DNA of 64,000 nucleotides from JACVRM01 sp963809765 (lineage in GTDB: Bacteria; Actinomycetota; Thermoleophilia; Gaiellales; Gaiellaceae), in assembly GCA_963809765.1 (NCBI GenBank), contig CAWEKT010000001.1, positions 1,302,001 through 1,366,000 of the forward strand, given 5' to 3'. The position numbers and the translations under genes are program-made. How positions within the stretch are numbered: position 1 is the first letter of the stretch; each line of letters starts with the position of its first letter. This document shows, piece by piece, positions 27,153 to 35,346 of the stretch. The notes beneath the pieces are model-generated. The model saw only the letters and a list, made by a program, of their open reading frames with translations. It searched no databases and was not told the DNA's origin.

Positions 27153-30089
27153 CTAGGTACGGAGCTCGTCGATGAACGCCCGCATTGCCCGGGCTCCTGG
27201 GGCGTTCTCCTTGCGCTCGTAGAGATCCAGCGAGCGCTCGGCGGCCGCAACTGCTCGCTCGGGCTCGCCGGCGGCGTCGAGCGCCAGGGCGAGCACGCTC
27301 AGCGCGGCGGCATGAAGCCAGATGAAGTCGGTCGGCTCGAGCAACGCAGCCGCCTCCTCGGCCACCCGGACCGCTTCCGCGTGGTCGCCACGCCCCGTCA
27401 GCACCCGTGCAAGCGCGGTCCGCCAGCGCGGCTGGGCATCGAGGTCGTCGGTAGCCGCGAGAGTGCGACTCGTCTCGACGAAGCGCTCGGCCTCCTCGTA
27501 GCCGCCCTGCCGCGCGAGCACGTCTGCCAGCTGCGCCGTCAGCGTCGCGCGCACGCCGGTGTCGCCGATCTCCTCGAGCACCTCGTCGCTGCGGCGAAGC
27601 CGCTCCTCGGCGGACGGAAGGTCGCCTGCGAGCACGAGAGCGTCCGCGAGGTCGACCGCGTACACGCCGTGCTGCGCCCTGAGCTCGTACTCGCCCATGA
27701 TCGCGTCTGCGCGGTCGATCGACTCACGCAACAGGCCGGCGTCCTCGAGCATCGCCGCCATCACGGCCCGCACCTGGAGCGCGTGCAACTGGAGGGAGAC
27801 ACTCACGTCGCCGCGGCTCAGCAGGCCCTCGCTGAATACGAGCGCCTCGCGGGCGGGCGCCGGCCCCCAGGGCTTGGTGCGACAGAGCGCGGACAGCGAG
27901 CGCTGTTCGCCCAACAGGTCCTCTGCAGCGAGTGAGAGCGCCACTGCCCGTTCGAGGTCGAGTGTCGCCTCGGCAGCGTGCCCGAGCACGAAGCGGCACA
28001 TTCCGGCGGTGTCGTACGCGCGCGCGAGCAACGTGTGCTCGCCGAGTTGCTCGAACTCGGCTGCGAGCGCAAGCGCCTCGACTAACCCCTGCCCGGTGCT
28101 CCACGTTGGATCGGTCCTCGTCTTGAGGTCGACCATCAGCAGCAGGGCGTGACCCTCGGCCACGCGATCTCCCGCGGCCTGCGCGCGCTCGAGCGCCTCC
28201 TCGAGCAGCCTGCGAGCGTCGTCGTAGCGGCCCCTGCGCATGAGTGTCCTGGCGAGCTCGGGAAGCGCCCGGAGGCGAGCAGGGTCGTCGGCGGCGAGGA
28301 GATCCGCTCCCCGCTGCAGGAGGGAGGCGGCCGCCGGCAGGTCGGCGCGCTGGTTGGCGGCGCGCCCGGCCGCGGCCAGACGGGCAGCGGCGCGGCGCGC
28401 CAGCTCCTCCTCGGCCGGGCCGCTGCGGCCCAGCTCGGCCCGCAGCTGCACGGCCTGCTCGAGGTGGTACCCGACGAGCTCGTCGAGCTCGAAGGCCGCC
28501 TCAGCGGCCGACCGGTCGAGCCAGTCGGCGAAGCGTGCGTGCAGCTCGGCGCGGAGCTCCTTGGGAGCGGCGCCGTATGCGGCCTCCCGGATCAGCAAGT
28601 GCCGGAAGCGATATGCGTCGTCGCCGCGAATCGCGGCGACATCGGGCCGGATCAGGTCCTTGCGCACCAGGCTCGCGAGGTGCTCGTCGACCTCGGGCGC
28701 CGCCTCCGACGGAACGAGCTCGAGGACCGCGCCGCGGTGGAAGACCTGGCCCTCGATGGCGGCGCGCCCGATGACGAGCCGCTCTCCGTCGGCGAGGGAG
28801 TCCAAGCGGGCCTGTAGCAGCGCGTGGATGGTGGGCGGGACATCCACCTCCGCCCCGCTGCCGCGCTCCCGCACCATCGCAACCATTTCCTCGACGAACA
28901 GCGGATTGCCTTCCGAGCCGGCGGCGATCCGCGCCCGCACACCCGCCTCGACGCCACCGTTCTCTACGAGGCTCTCGATCAGCTGGTCACGCTCCGTCTC
29001 GTCGAGGGGCTGGAGCGAGAGCGAGGTGGCGTTGAGCTTCCCTCCTCCCCAGCCGGGACGCGAGTCGAGGAAGTCTGTTCGCGCGATGCAGAGCAGGAAG
29101 ATCGGTGCGCTGCGGGAGAGATCGGCGATGTGCTCGACCAGGTCGACGAAGATCGGCTCCGCCCACTGCAGGTCGTCGACGACGACGATCTGCGGGCGCC
29201 GGGTCGCTCGCTCCTCCAGCAGCCGGCGAAACGCGACGCGCGTCTCCTCGGGTGACGCGGCGACGACGTCGTCGGGCTGGACGCCGATCGATGCCAGGAT
29301 CTCGACGAGCGGCCAGTAGGTGATGCCCTCGCCGTAGTGCAGGCAGCGGCCTCGCATCATCTCGGCGTCGTCGCCGACCCGATCGAGGAAGTCGGCGACG
29401 AGCCGGGACTTGCCGATCCCGGCCGGGCCGAGCAGCGTGAAGAGCCGGCAGCTGCGGTCGGCGACGGCGTCTTCGAAGTCGCGCCAGAGCCGGTCTCGCT
29501 CCCGAACCCGGCCCACGAGCGGCGTGTCCAGCCGGCGCGCGACGGCGGGAGCGTCGCCGCTGACGCTGAGCACGCGGAACGCCTGCAGCGGAGCAGAGCG
29601 CCCCCTGAGGGCGAGCTCCTCGAGCGGCTCGACCTGGACTGCGTCGCGGACGAGCAGCCGCGTGTCCTCGCCGATCCGGATCTCGCCCGGCGCCGCGGCC
29701 TGCTCGAGCCGGGCGGCCACGTTGACGGCGTCGCCGGTGACGAGCGTCTCGACGCCGCCGCCCACGACGACCTCGCCGGTGTTGACGCCGATGCGCGCCT
29801 CGAGGCCGTGAGCCGCGACGGCCTCCTGCATGTCGGCGGCCGCCCGCACGGCACGGAGCGCGTCGTCCTCGTGCGCGCTGGGGATGCCGAACACGGCCAT
29901 GACCGCGTCGCCGATGAACTTCTCGACGACGCCGCCGTGCCGCTCGACAACGGTGCGAAGGTCCTCGAAGTAGCTGCGCAGGCGGGCTCGCAGGACCTCG
30001 GGGTCGGTCGACTCGCCCAGGCCCGTGGAGCCGACCAGATCGCAGAAGAGGACGGTGACGACCTTGCGCTGGTCGGCGTCCACGACCAC
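27153..30089 (-). CDS. Class III adenylate cyclase - AAA ATPase - TPR regulator
   Basis: A 978-residue multidomain protein. Residues ~1-175 form a class III cyclase: VTVLFCDLVGSTGLGE (metal Asp), EKFIGDAVMAVFG (second Asp and adenine-type Lys), TGDAVNVAARLEQAA (Asp, Asn and Arg), so cAMP synthesis is plausible. A STAND-type ATPase follows with the P-loop LLGPAGIGKSRL (~225) and Walker B IVVVDDLQWAE. The C-terminal half is TPR/MalT-like (RRGRYDDARRLLEEALERA...). No HTH is seen. Such proteins are expanded in actinobacteria and are thought to sense ligands through the ATPase-TPR part. The GTG start lies only 10 bp from a MITE-like element. Confidence 0.92.
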   Translation of the reverse strand: MVVDADQRKVVTVLFCDLVGSTGLGESTDPEVLRARLRSYFEDLRTVVERHGGVVEKFIGDAVMAVFGIPSAHEDDALRAVRAAADMQEAVAAHGLEARIGVNTGEVVVGGGVETLVTGDAVNVAARLEQAAAPGEIRIGEDTRLLVRDAVQVEPLEELALRGRSAPLQAFRVLSVSGDAPAVARRLDTPLVGRVRERDRLWRDFEDAVADRSCRLFTLLGPAGIGKSRLVADFLDRVGDDAEMMRGRCLHYGEGITYWPLVEILASIGVQPDDVVAASPEETRVAFRRLLEERATRRPQIVVVDDLQWAEPIFVDLVEHIADLSRSAPIFLLCIARTDFLDSRPGWGGGKLNATSLSLQPLDETERDQLIESLVENGGVEAGVRARIAAGSEGNPLFVEEMVAMVRERGSGAEVDVPPTIHALLQARLDSLADGERLVIGRAAIEGQVFHRGAVLELVPSEAAPEVDEHLASLVRKDLIRPDVAAIRGDDAYRFRHLLIREAAYGAAPKELRAELHARFADWLDRSAAEAAFELDELVGYHLEQAVQLRAELGRSGPAEEELARRAAARLAAAGRAANQRADLPAAASLLQRGADLLAADDPARLRALPELARTLMRRGRYDDARRLLEEALERAQAAGDRVAEGHALLLMVDLKTRTDPTWSTGQGLVEALALAAEFEQLGEHTLLARAYDTAGMCRFVLGHAAEATLDLERAVALSLAAEDLLGEQRSLSALCRTKPWGPAPAREALVFSEGLLSRGDVSVSLQLHALQVRAVMAAMLEDAGLLRESIDRADAIMGEYELRAQHGVYAVDLADALVLAGDLPSAEERLRRSDEVLEEIGDTGVRATLTAQLADVLARQGGYEEAERFVETSRTLAATDDLDAQPRWRTALARVLTGRGDHAEAVRVAEEAAALLEPTDFIWLHAAALSVLALALDAAGEPERAVAAAERSLDLYERKENAPGARAMRAFIDELRT

Positions 30090-30098
30090 AGGGTGAGT

Positions 30099-30276
30099 CT
30101 AGGGGGGCTTGGCGAAACGACGTCTGTGCCGCCGGAGCGCGCTGGTCGTCCCGTTTGAAACGACTGCGTTGTCCTCGGTCGCACAGATAGGACACCGCTA
30201 TCTGTGCTCCCTGCGTCCTAGCCTCGGAACGACCATCGCACTCCTGCGACGAGCGACGTTCCGCCAAACCCCCTAG
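30099..30276. mobile_element. MITE-like element, copy 1
   Basis: A 178-bp noncoding element with imperfect terminal inverted repeats: left CTAGGGGGGCTTGGCGAAACG and right (reverse complement) CTAGGGGGTTTGGCGGAACG. Inside is a perfect 10-bp hairpin GCACAGATAG..CTATCTGTGC (30181-30207). The same element occurs in the opposite orientation at 33240-33408. No transposase is encoded. Its right end supplies the stop codon of the adjacent glycosyltransferase. Confidence 0.8.
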
Positions 30277-31463
30277 GGCGCGCGCGTGGCCGGATCGGAC
30301 TCCGCCGAGGGGAGCGGGCGCCCCTCTGCGGCGAGTCGCTCGAGCAGCGCGACGGCGTGGTCGCTGCTCGGGAGCGACTCCACCTCTCGCTGGATGCGTC
30401 GAGCAGCGGTCCGGTAGGCCGGCTCGTCGAGGACGGCCGAGACCTCGTCGCGGATCAGGTCGGAGGTGGCGCCCTCCGCGTCCACCACCCGCCCGACGCC
30501 GAGCTCGGCGCACCGGCGGGCGTTCGGCTCCTGGTCGGCGCCCAGCGGCAGCACGACCTGCGGCAGGCCGTGGGCGAGCGCGCCGATCACCGTTCCGGAG
30601 CCGCCGTGCGAGACGACGGCGTCGAAGCGGCCGAGGACCGCGGACTGGTCCAGGACGCGCTCGACCCGGACGTTGCCGGGGATCGCCGGCAACTCCGACG
30701 GCTCCCGGCCGGCGCCGGTCGTCGCCACCACGCTCGCCTCGACCTCGCCCAGCCCGGCGAGAACCCGCTCGAAGAGGTCGCCGGACTCCAGGTTGAAGAT
30801 TGTCCCGAGCGTGAAGTAGACGCGGGGCTCGGGGAGGCGCTCGAGCCAGGCCGGCGCCTCGACCGTCGCGTCCAGCACCGCCGGCCGGATCGAGTGCAGC
30901 GTCGCCGGTACCGGCGCCTCCGGGTCGCGGAAGCTCGGCGGCACAGGCGCGAGCACGAGGTAGCGGCTCAGCGCCGCGAGCTCGGGATCGGGCGGCAGGC
31001 CCTCGCCCCTACGTACCTCGTCGAGCGTCTCGGCGACGAGGTCGGGGCGGACGAACGTCCCGGCCGCGAGCACGACCACGGACGCGTACGGCAGTTCCAG
31101 CCGTTCGGCGGCGATCAGGCTGCCGAAGTCCGTCTCCTCAGCCACGACCACGTCCGGCCGCCACTCCCGGCAGAGGTCGGCAACGAGCGGCGCCCGGAAG
31201 CGGGCGCCCCCGCCGGCAAACAGGTTCCGGAACTCGTGTTCCTCGCGGCGCAGGTCGAGCGGTCGCAGCGCCCGGTCGCGAGCCGAGCCGCCGCCCGGCT
31301 CGCCGATCGCTCGGGCGGGCAAGCCGAGCGCCTCGACGACGGGAAGCTGCGACGGGGTCGAGGCGAAGAGCACCTCGTGGCCGGCTCGCTCGGCCGCGCG
31401 CGCGAGCGGCACCAGCGGCTCGAAGTGGCCGCGCCCGCCCGTGAATCCGAACAGGATCCGCAC
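30273..31463 (-). CDS. UGT/MGT-type glycosyltransferase (GT1)
   Basis: A 396-residue GT-B glycosyltransferase. The N-terminal domain opens MRILFGFTGGRGHFEPLVPLA; the donor-binding domain has VYFTLGTIFNLE and the signature VSHGGSGTVIGALAHGLPQ followed by LPLGADQEPNARR. This resembles macrolide or antibiotic-type GT1 enzymes acting on small lipophilic acceptors. The stop TAG is contributed by the end of the MITE-like element. It lies 12 bp downstream of the photolyase gene, so the two may be cotranscribed. Acceptor unknown. Confidence 0.9.
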   Translation of the reverse strand: MRILFGFTGGRGHFEPLVPLARAAERAGHEVLFASTPSQLPVVEALGLPARAIGEPGGGSARDRALRPLDLRREEHEFRNLFAGGGARFRAPLVADLCREWRPDVVVAEETDFGSLIAAERLELPYASVVVLAAGTFVRPDLVAETLDEVRRGEGLPPDPELAALSRYLVLAPVPPSFRDPEAPVPATLHSIRPAVLDATVEAPAWLERLPEPRVYFTLGTIFNLESGDLFERVLAGLGEVEASVVATTGAGREPSELPAIPGNVRVERVLDQSAVLGRFDAVVSHGGSGTVIGALAHGLPQVVLPLGADQEPNARRCAELGVGRVVDAEGATSDLIRDEVSAVLDEPAYRTAARRIQREVESLPSSDHAVALLERLAAEGRPLPSAESDPATRAP

Positions 31464-31475
31464 CGGGCGGGGACG

Positions 31476-32837
31476 TTACGTCAGCGTCAGCTGGGGGGTG
31501 CCTTCGCTACGGCGCTCGCGGAAGCGGCGGGTCGCAGTCGCATGGTCGACGACCGGCTCGGGGTAGCGGAGCTCGCGCCGTCGCGGGCCCTCCAGCCGCC
31601 AGGGCTCGTGGATCTCGTCCGCGGAGAGCTCCGCGAGCTCGGGCACCCAGCGCCGCACGTAGTCGCCGTGCGGGTCGTGGCGCCTCGCCTGCAGCGTCGG
31701 GTTGTAGACGCGGTGGGGGCGCGTGTCGACGCCGGTGCCGGCCACCCACTGCCAGTTGCCGACGTTGTTCGCGACGTCGCCGTCGGTCAGCAGCTCGAAG
31801 AAGTGGGCCGCGCCGAGCCGCCAGTCGAGGTACAGGTGCTTGGTCAGGAACGAAGCGGTGATGAGGCGGGCGCGGTTGTGCATCCAGCCCTCCGTTCGCA
31901 GCTGTCGCATGCCGGCGTCGACGACGGGGTAGCCGGTCTCGCCGCGCCGCCACGCCTCGAGGAGGTGCTCCTCGCCGTCCCAGGCGTCGCCGCGCGGGCG
32001 GAAGTCCTCACGCGGCGTCTCCGGGCGGTGCAGCAGCAGCTGGGCGTAGAAGTCGCGCCAGCAGAGCTCGCGGACGAAGTCGCCGCCACCGGCCGACTCG
32101 GCCTCGAGCGCGAGCTCGAGCGGCGAGACGCAGCCGAAGTGCAGGTAGGGGCTGAGCCGCGAGGTGGCGTCGAGGTCGAGCCGCTGCCGGTCGGCGTAGC
32201 GATCGAGCCGGCGCAGCCAGGCGCGCATCCGCGTGCGGCCGGCCTCCTCGCCGCCACGAGGCCGCTGCGGCGACTCGTCGCGGTGAGCAGCTGCGAACCG
32301 GCGCAGGATCGCCGAGCCCTGGTCGAGCCCTGCCGGCATGCGGAGCGTTCTCGGAGCCGGCTCCGGTCGCCGCTTCGGTTCCTGCGCCCACGCGCGCCAG
32401 TACGGCGTGAAGACCTTGTAGTAGTCGTCGCCGCCCGCGGGGGCGAGCGCGTCCGGCTCGACGATGGTGGTCCCCTCGTGCAGCTCGAGCGACACGGAGT
32501 CCGCCAGTCGCCGCTCCCTGGCCTGCGCGTAGCCGCTGACGTCGCGGCTCAGGTGGACGGCGTCGGCGCCCGTCTCCTCGACCACCCGCTTCGTCTCGGC
32601 GACGACGTCGCCCTCGCGGACGACGAGCCCCGCGCCATGGCGGCCGAGCTGCGCGTCCAGGTCCGTGAGCGCCTCGCCGAGAAAGCCCAGCCGGTTCGGC
32701 GCTCCGAACGCCTCCTGGATCGCCTCGTCGAGCACGAAGAGGGGCACGACGGCCTCGGCCCGCCGAGCCGCTGCCGCGAGCGCCGGCTGGTCGTGCACGC
32801 GAAGATCGCGGGTGAAGAGCACAACTTCTGTCCGCAT
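31476..32837 (-). CDS. phrB: Deoxyribodipyrimidine photolyase (class I CPD type)
   Basis: Light-driven repair of UV pyrimidine dimers. The 453 residues include the antenna-binding N-terminal domain (EVVLFTRDLRVHDQPAL) and the FAD domain with ATSRLSPYLHFGCVSP, WRDFYAQLL, WMHNRARLITASFLTKHL and DVANNVGNWQWVAGTGVD, the last being the FAD-pocket signature; a tryptophan electron chain is compatible. The ATG at 32837 is chosen over an upstream start because MRTEVVLF begins the conserved strand. It is followed by the glycosyltransferase. A divergent DUF3467 gene lies 65 bp away. Confidence 0.95.
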   Translation of the reverse strand: MRTEVVLFTRDLRVHDQPALAAAARRAEAVVPLFVLDEAIQEAFGAPNRLGFLGEALTDLDAQLGRHGAGLVVREGDVVAETKRVVEETGADAVHLSRDVSGYAQARERRLADSVSLELHEGTTIVEPDALAPAGGDDYYKVFTPYWRAWAQEPKRRPEPAPRTLRMPAGLDQGSAILRRFAAAHRDESPQRPRGGEEAGRTRMRAWLRRLDRYADRQRLDLDATSRLSPYLHFGCVSPLELALEAESAGGGDFVRELCWRDFYAQLLLHRPETPREDFRPRGDAWDGEEHLLEAWRRGETGYPVVDAGMRQLRTEGWMHNRARLITASFLTKHLYLDWRLGAAHFFELLTDGDVANNVGNWQWVAGTGVDTRPHRVYNPTLQARRHDPHGDYVRRWVPELAELSADEIHEPWRLEGPRRRELRYPEPVVDHATATRRFRERRSEGTPQLTLT

Positions 32838-32902
32838 TTTGTCCAAGTCTAGCCGGGCGGCCGGGCAGACATCCGGAGCCACTCCCGCTAGGGTCGCCCC
32901 CC

Positions 32903-33319
32903 ATGAGCGAGCACGAGCCCGAGCGCACGACCGAGTTCCAGATCCAGGTCCCCAACGACCTGGAGCCGGGTGTCTACGCGAACTTCCTGTCGGTCTGGCA
33001 CACGGCCTACGAGTTCACGCTCGACTTCGGCGTCACCCAACCGCCCCAGGTCGACAACCCGGAGGACCCCGACGAGCCGGTGCGCGTCGAGTGCCGGGTC
33101 GTGGCGCGGGTGAAGATCCCGGTGACCGTCCTCTTCGACGTGCTCCGTGCGCTGAACGAGAACATGACGCGCTACGAGCAGGTCTTCGGCGAGATCCGCC
33201 GGCCCGAGGGCCCGCCGGACGAGCCCGGCTCAACGGCATCTAGGAGGGCTTGGCGGAACGTCGCTCGTCGCAGGAGTGCGATGGTCGTTCCGAGGCTAGG
33301 ACGCAGGGAGCGCCGATAG
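32903..33319 (+). CDS. DUF3467-family protein; C-terminus runs into a MITE
   Basis: The first ~110 residues match the small DUF3467 family: TEFQIQVPNDLEPGVYANF, VWHTAYEFTLDFGVTQP, VARVKIPVTVLFDVLRALNENMTRYEQ. Function unknown. As written, the frame passes through the MITE-like element from 33240 and stops at 33319 inside its hairpin, adding ~26 Arg-rich residues. In the next frame the gene would end ARLNGI with TAG at 33241-33243, at the very edge of the element. A one-base indel could decide between the two. Confidence 0.85.
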   Translation: MSEHEPERTTEFQIQVPNDLEPGVYANFLSVWHTAYEFTLDFGVTQPPQVDNPEDPDEPVRVECRVVARVKIPVTVLFDVLRALNENMTRYEQVFGEIRRPEGPPDEPGSTASRRAWRNVARRRSAMVVPRLGRRERR

Positions 33320-33408
33320 CCGTCGCCCTATCGGTGCGACCGAGGACAACGCATCGGGACGACCAGCGCGCTCCTGCGGCACAGTCGTCGTTTCGCCAAT
33401 CCCTCCTA
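33240..33408. mobile_element. MITE-like element, copy 2 (inverted)
   Basis: This 169-bp element is the reverse complement of copy 1, with long identical blocks including CAGGAGTGCGATGGTCGTTC. Ends: CTAGGAGGGCTTGGCGGAACG and, reversed, TAGGAGGGATTGGCGAAACG. The internal hairpin is kept with a compensating change: GCGCCGATAG..CTATCGGTGC (33310-33337), where A-T in copy 1 is replaced by C-G. It lies at the 3' end of the DUF3467 gene. Confidence 0.8.
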
Positions 33409-33412
33409 CGCG

Positions 33413-34093
33413 CTAGGCCACGATCTCGGCGGCCGCGCCGACCATCCGCGAGAGCCGCGGGACGGTCTCGAGCGAGTCGACCCGGCACACCCAGGCGATG
33501 TCGTCCTCCATGCCCGGCGGGCCGTACGTGCGCGCGTTGATGCCGTCCAGCGCGTCGGGGTAGCGGGCGGCGACCAGCTCGGCGGCCTTGGCGCCGTCGC
33601 CGCGCTCGCCCTCGAGCAACGCCACGATCCGACCCGCGCAGTAGGCGTCGTCGATGGCGAAGGTGCCCTGGAAGCCGGCGCAGATGACGGCCACGTCCTC
33701 CCCGGCCCCGGCGGCCGTTTGGGCGACGGCGCTCAGGTTGAGCAGGCTCCCGAGCAGGACGGTGTCCGCGCGCGCTGCGGCAGCGAGGATGGCGCGCGTC
33801 CCGTTGGTCGTCGAGAAGATGATCGGCTCCGAGCCGCCGTCGAGGAACTCCCGCGGCGAGGCGCCGACGTCGAAGCCGGGGATCTTGACGGCCTGACGCT
33901 CGCCGCCGAGCAGGCCCTCGCCGAGCTCGTCGCGCAACGCCCGGGCATCGTCTACGCCGGCCGCTGCCAGGACGCGCGGGTAGCCGGACGCGAGCGCCTG
34001 GGTGATCGTCGAGGTCGCCCGCATCACGTCGACGACGATCGCGACGGGAGCCCGGGCCGGCTCCTCGGGCGTGAACGCGACGTCGACCCGCAC
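33413..34093 (-). CDS. comB: 2-phosphosulfolactate phosphatase
   Basis: ComB-family Mg-dependent acid phosphatase, known from coenzyme M synthesis in archaea but widespread in bacteria with other or unknown roles. The 226 residues have VAIVVDVMRATSTITQAL, FSTTNGTRAILAAA, AVICAGFQGTFAIDDAYCAG and GMEDDIAWVCRVD, the conserved order. No coenzyme M genes are visible nearby. The GTG start is at 34093. The stop lies 5 bp after the MITE-like element. Confidence 0.92.
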   Translation of the reverse strand: MRVDVAFTPEEPARAPVAIVVDVMRATSTITQALASGYPRVLAAAGVDDARALRDELGEGLLGGERQAVKIPGFDVGASPREFLDGGSEPIIFSTTNGTRAILAAAARADTVLLGSLLNLSAVAQTAAGAGEDVAVICAGFQGTFAIDDAYCAGRIVALLEGERGDGAKAAELVAARYPDALDGINARTYGPPGMEDDIAWVCRVDSLETVPRLSRMVGAAAEIVA

Positions 34094-34109
34094 GCCGCCA
34101 ACCTAACGT

Positions 34110-34275
34110 CAACGGCTGGGGTCAGTCCCCTGCGCAACAGCGTCCCGGTCGCGGCAGCGCCGCGAACGGGGACAGACCCGTCGTCTCAGACCGCCGCGAC
34201 CTCCGCCGGGTCGTCCCCATCCGACGCTGCCGCGACCGCAGCACAGTGCTCGGGGGACTGACCCGAGCAGTTCGC
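34110..34275. repeat. REP-like repeats between comB and the rhomboid gene
   Basis: AACGGCTGGGGTCAGTCCCC begins at 34110, GGGGACAGACCCG lies near 34160, and GGGGGACTGACCCGAGCAG near 34253. These are arms of the same palindromic family as at 37042, here separated by unique-looking DNA. The divergent promoters of comB and the rhomboid gene must also lie in this gap. Confidence 0.6.
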
Positions 34276-34331
34276 CGTTGACCGAACGACCCTGCAGCTG
34301 TCGCGACCGTCCAGGTGTCTACTCTGCGCGC

Positions 34332-35219
34332 GTGGCCGAGCTGACCCGGTGCTACCGGCACCCGGACCGTGAGACAGGCGTGACGTGTTCCGAGTGCGGG
34401 CGGGGCATCTGCCCCGATTGCATGATCTTCGCCCCGGTCGGGATCCGCTGCCCCGACCACGCGGGCGGGCCTGCGGGCGCCCCGGCGCGGCCGCGCACCA
34501 CCACGCGCGTCCGCCGAGGGATCTTCGACACCGGCGGCGCGATCGTCACCAAGGTGCTGATCGGGCTCAACGTCGGCGTCTTCTTCGTCAATCTGGCGCA
34601 GGGCGCCAGCCTGAACCGAAACGACGGGAGCCTCTTCGTCGACGGCGCCCTGATCGGGCGGGCGTTCGATCCCGCGACCAACCAGCTGATCGGGGTGGCC
34701 GAGGGCGAGTGGTACCGGATGGTCACGGCCATGTTCCTGCACGGGAGCGTGATCCACCTCGGCATGAACATGCTGATGCTCTACTGGATCGGGTCGCCGC
34801 TCGAGGAGGCCGTCGGTCGCCTCCGCTTCCTGCTCATCTACTTCGTCAGCGGCCTCTGCGGCTCGGCGGGGGCACTCGCGCTGACCGAGCCGAACTCGAT
34901 CACGGTCGGCGCATCGGGCGCCATCTTCGGCATGCTCGGCGCCGCGCTCGTCTACGAGCGCCAGCGCACCTTCGTGCTCGGCGGCAGCGCGATGGGGATC
35001 ATCCTCATCAACCTGATCCTCACGTTCGCGGTCCCGAACATCTCGATCGGCGGCCATATCGGCGGCCTCGTCGGCGGCGCAGCCTGCGCCCTGGCCCTGA
35101 CGCAGGTGGGGCGCGTCCACGCCGCCTACGGCCGGCCGGGCGTGCTCGGCTTCGCCGGCGTCGCAGCGGTCGCGCTCGCCGCACTCGGCGTCTCGCTCTT
35201 CACCATCGCGGGCTACTGA
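34332..35219 (+). CDS. Rhomboid intramembrane serine protease with N-terminal B-box-type zinc finger
   Basis: A 295-residue membrane protease. The N-terminus has RCYRHPDRETGVTCSECGR then CPDCMIFAPVGIRCPDH, a Cys/His-rich zinc-binding module. Six hydrophobic segments follow. The catalytic serine is in VGASGAIFGMLGA and the catalytic His in GGHIGGLVGG; the EWYRMVTAMFLHGSVIHLGMN block is the typical L1-TM2 region. Zinc-finger rhomboids are common in actinobacteria; their substrates are unknown. The GTG at 34332 is chosen to start just before the finger. Confidence 0.93.
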   Translation: MAELTRCYRHPDRETGVTCSECGRGICPDCMIFAPVGIRCPDHAGGPAGAPARPRTTTRVRRGIFDTGGAIVTKVLIGLNVGVFFVNLAQGASLNRNDGSLFVDGALIGRAFDPATNQLIGVAEGEWYRMVTAMFLHGSVIHLGMNMLMLYWIGSPLEEAVGRLRFLLIYFVSGLCGSAGALALTEPNSITVGASGAIFGMLGAALVYERQRTFVLGGSAMGIILINLILTFAVPNISIGGHIGGLVGGAACALALTQVGRVHAAYGRPGVLGFAGVAAVALAALGVSLFTIAGY

Positions 35220-35346
35220 GCGCTCCGCTCGGTGCGCGATCGCCGATCCGAAGCCGCAATCCTGCGGTAGCGTCGGAATATGGGATTGATGCCCCTGCGA
35301 GCCGAATCGCCGCCACCGCCGCTACCGGCCGCCGTTTTGGAAGGGC

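Noticed and set aside
30357..32852. 831-codon plus-strand open frame over the glycosyltransferase and photolyase genes
   Set aside because: Both minus-strand genes are motif-verified; the plus frame lacks any recognisable domain and is an antisense shadow.
33240..33540. Plus-strand peptide MAERRSSQECDGRSEARTQ
   Set aside because: The same peptide is produced by both MITE copies, so it is a translation of the mobile element rather than a conserved gene.
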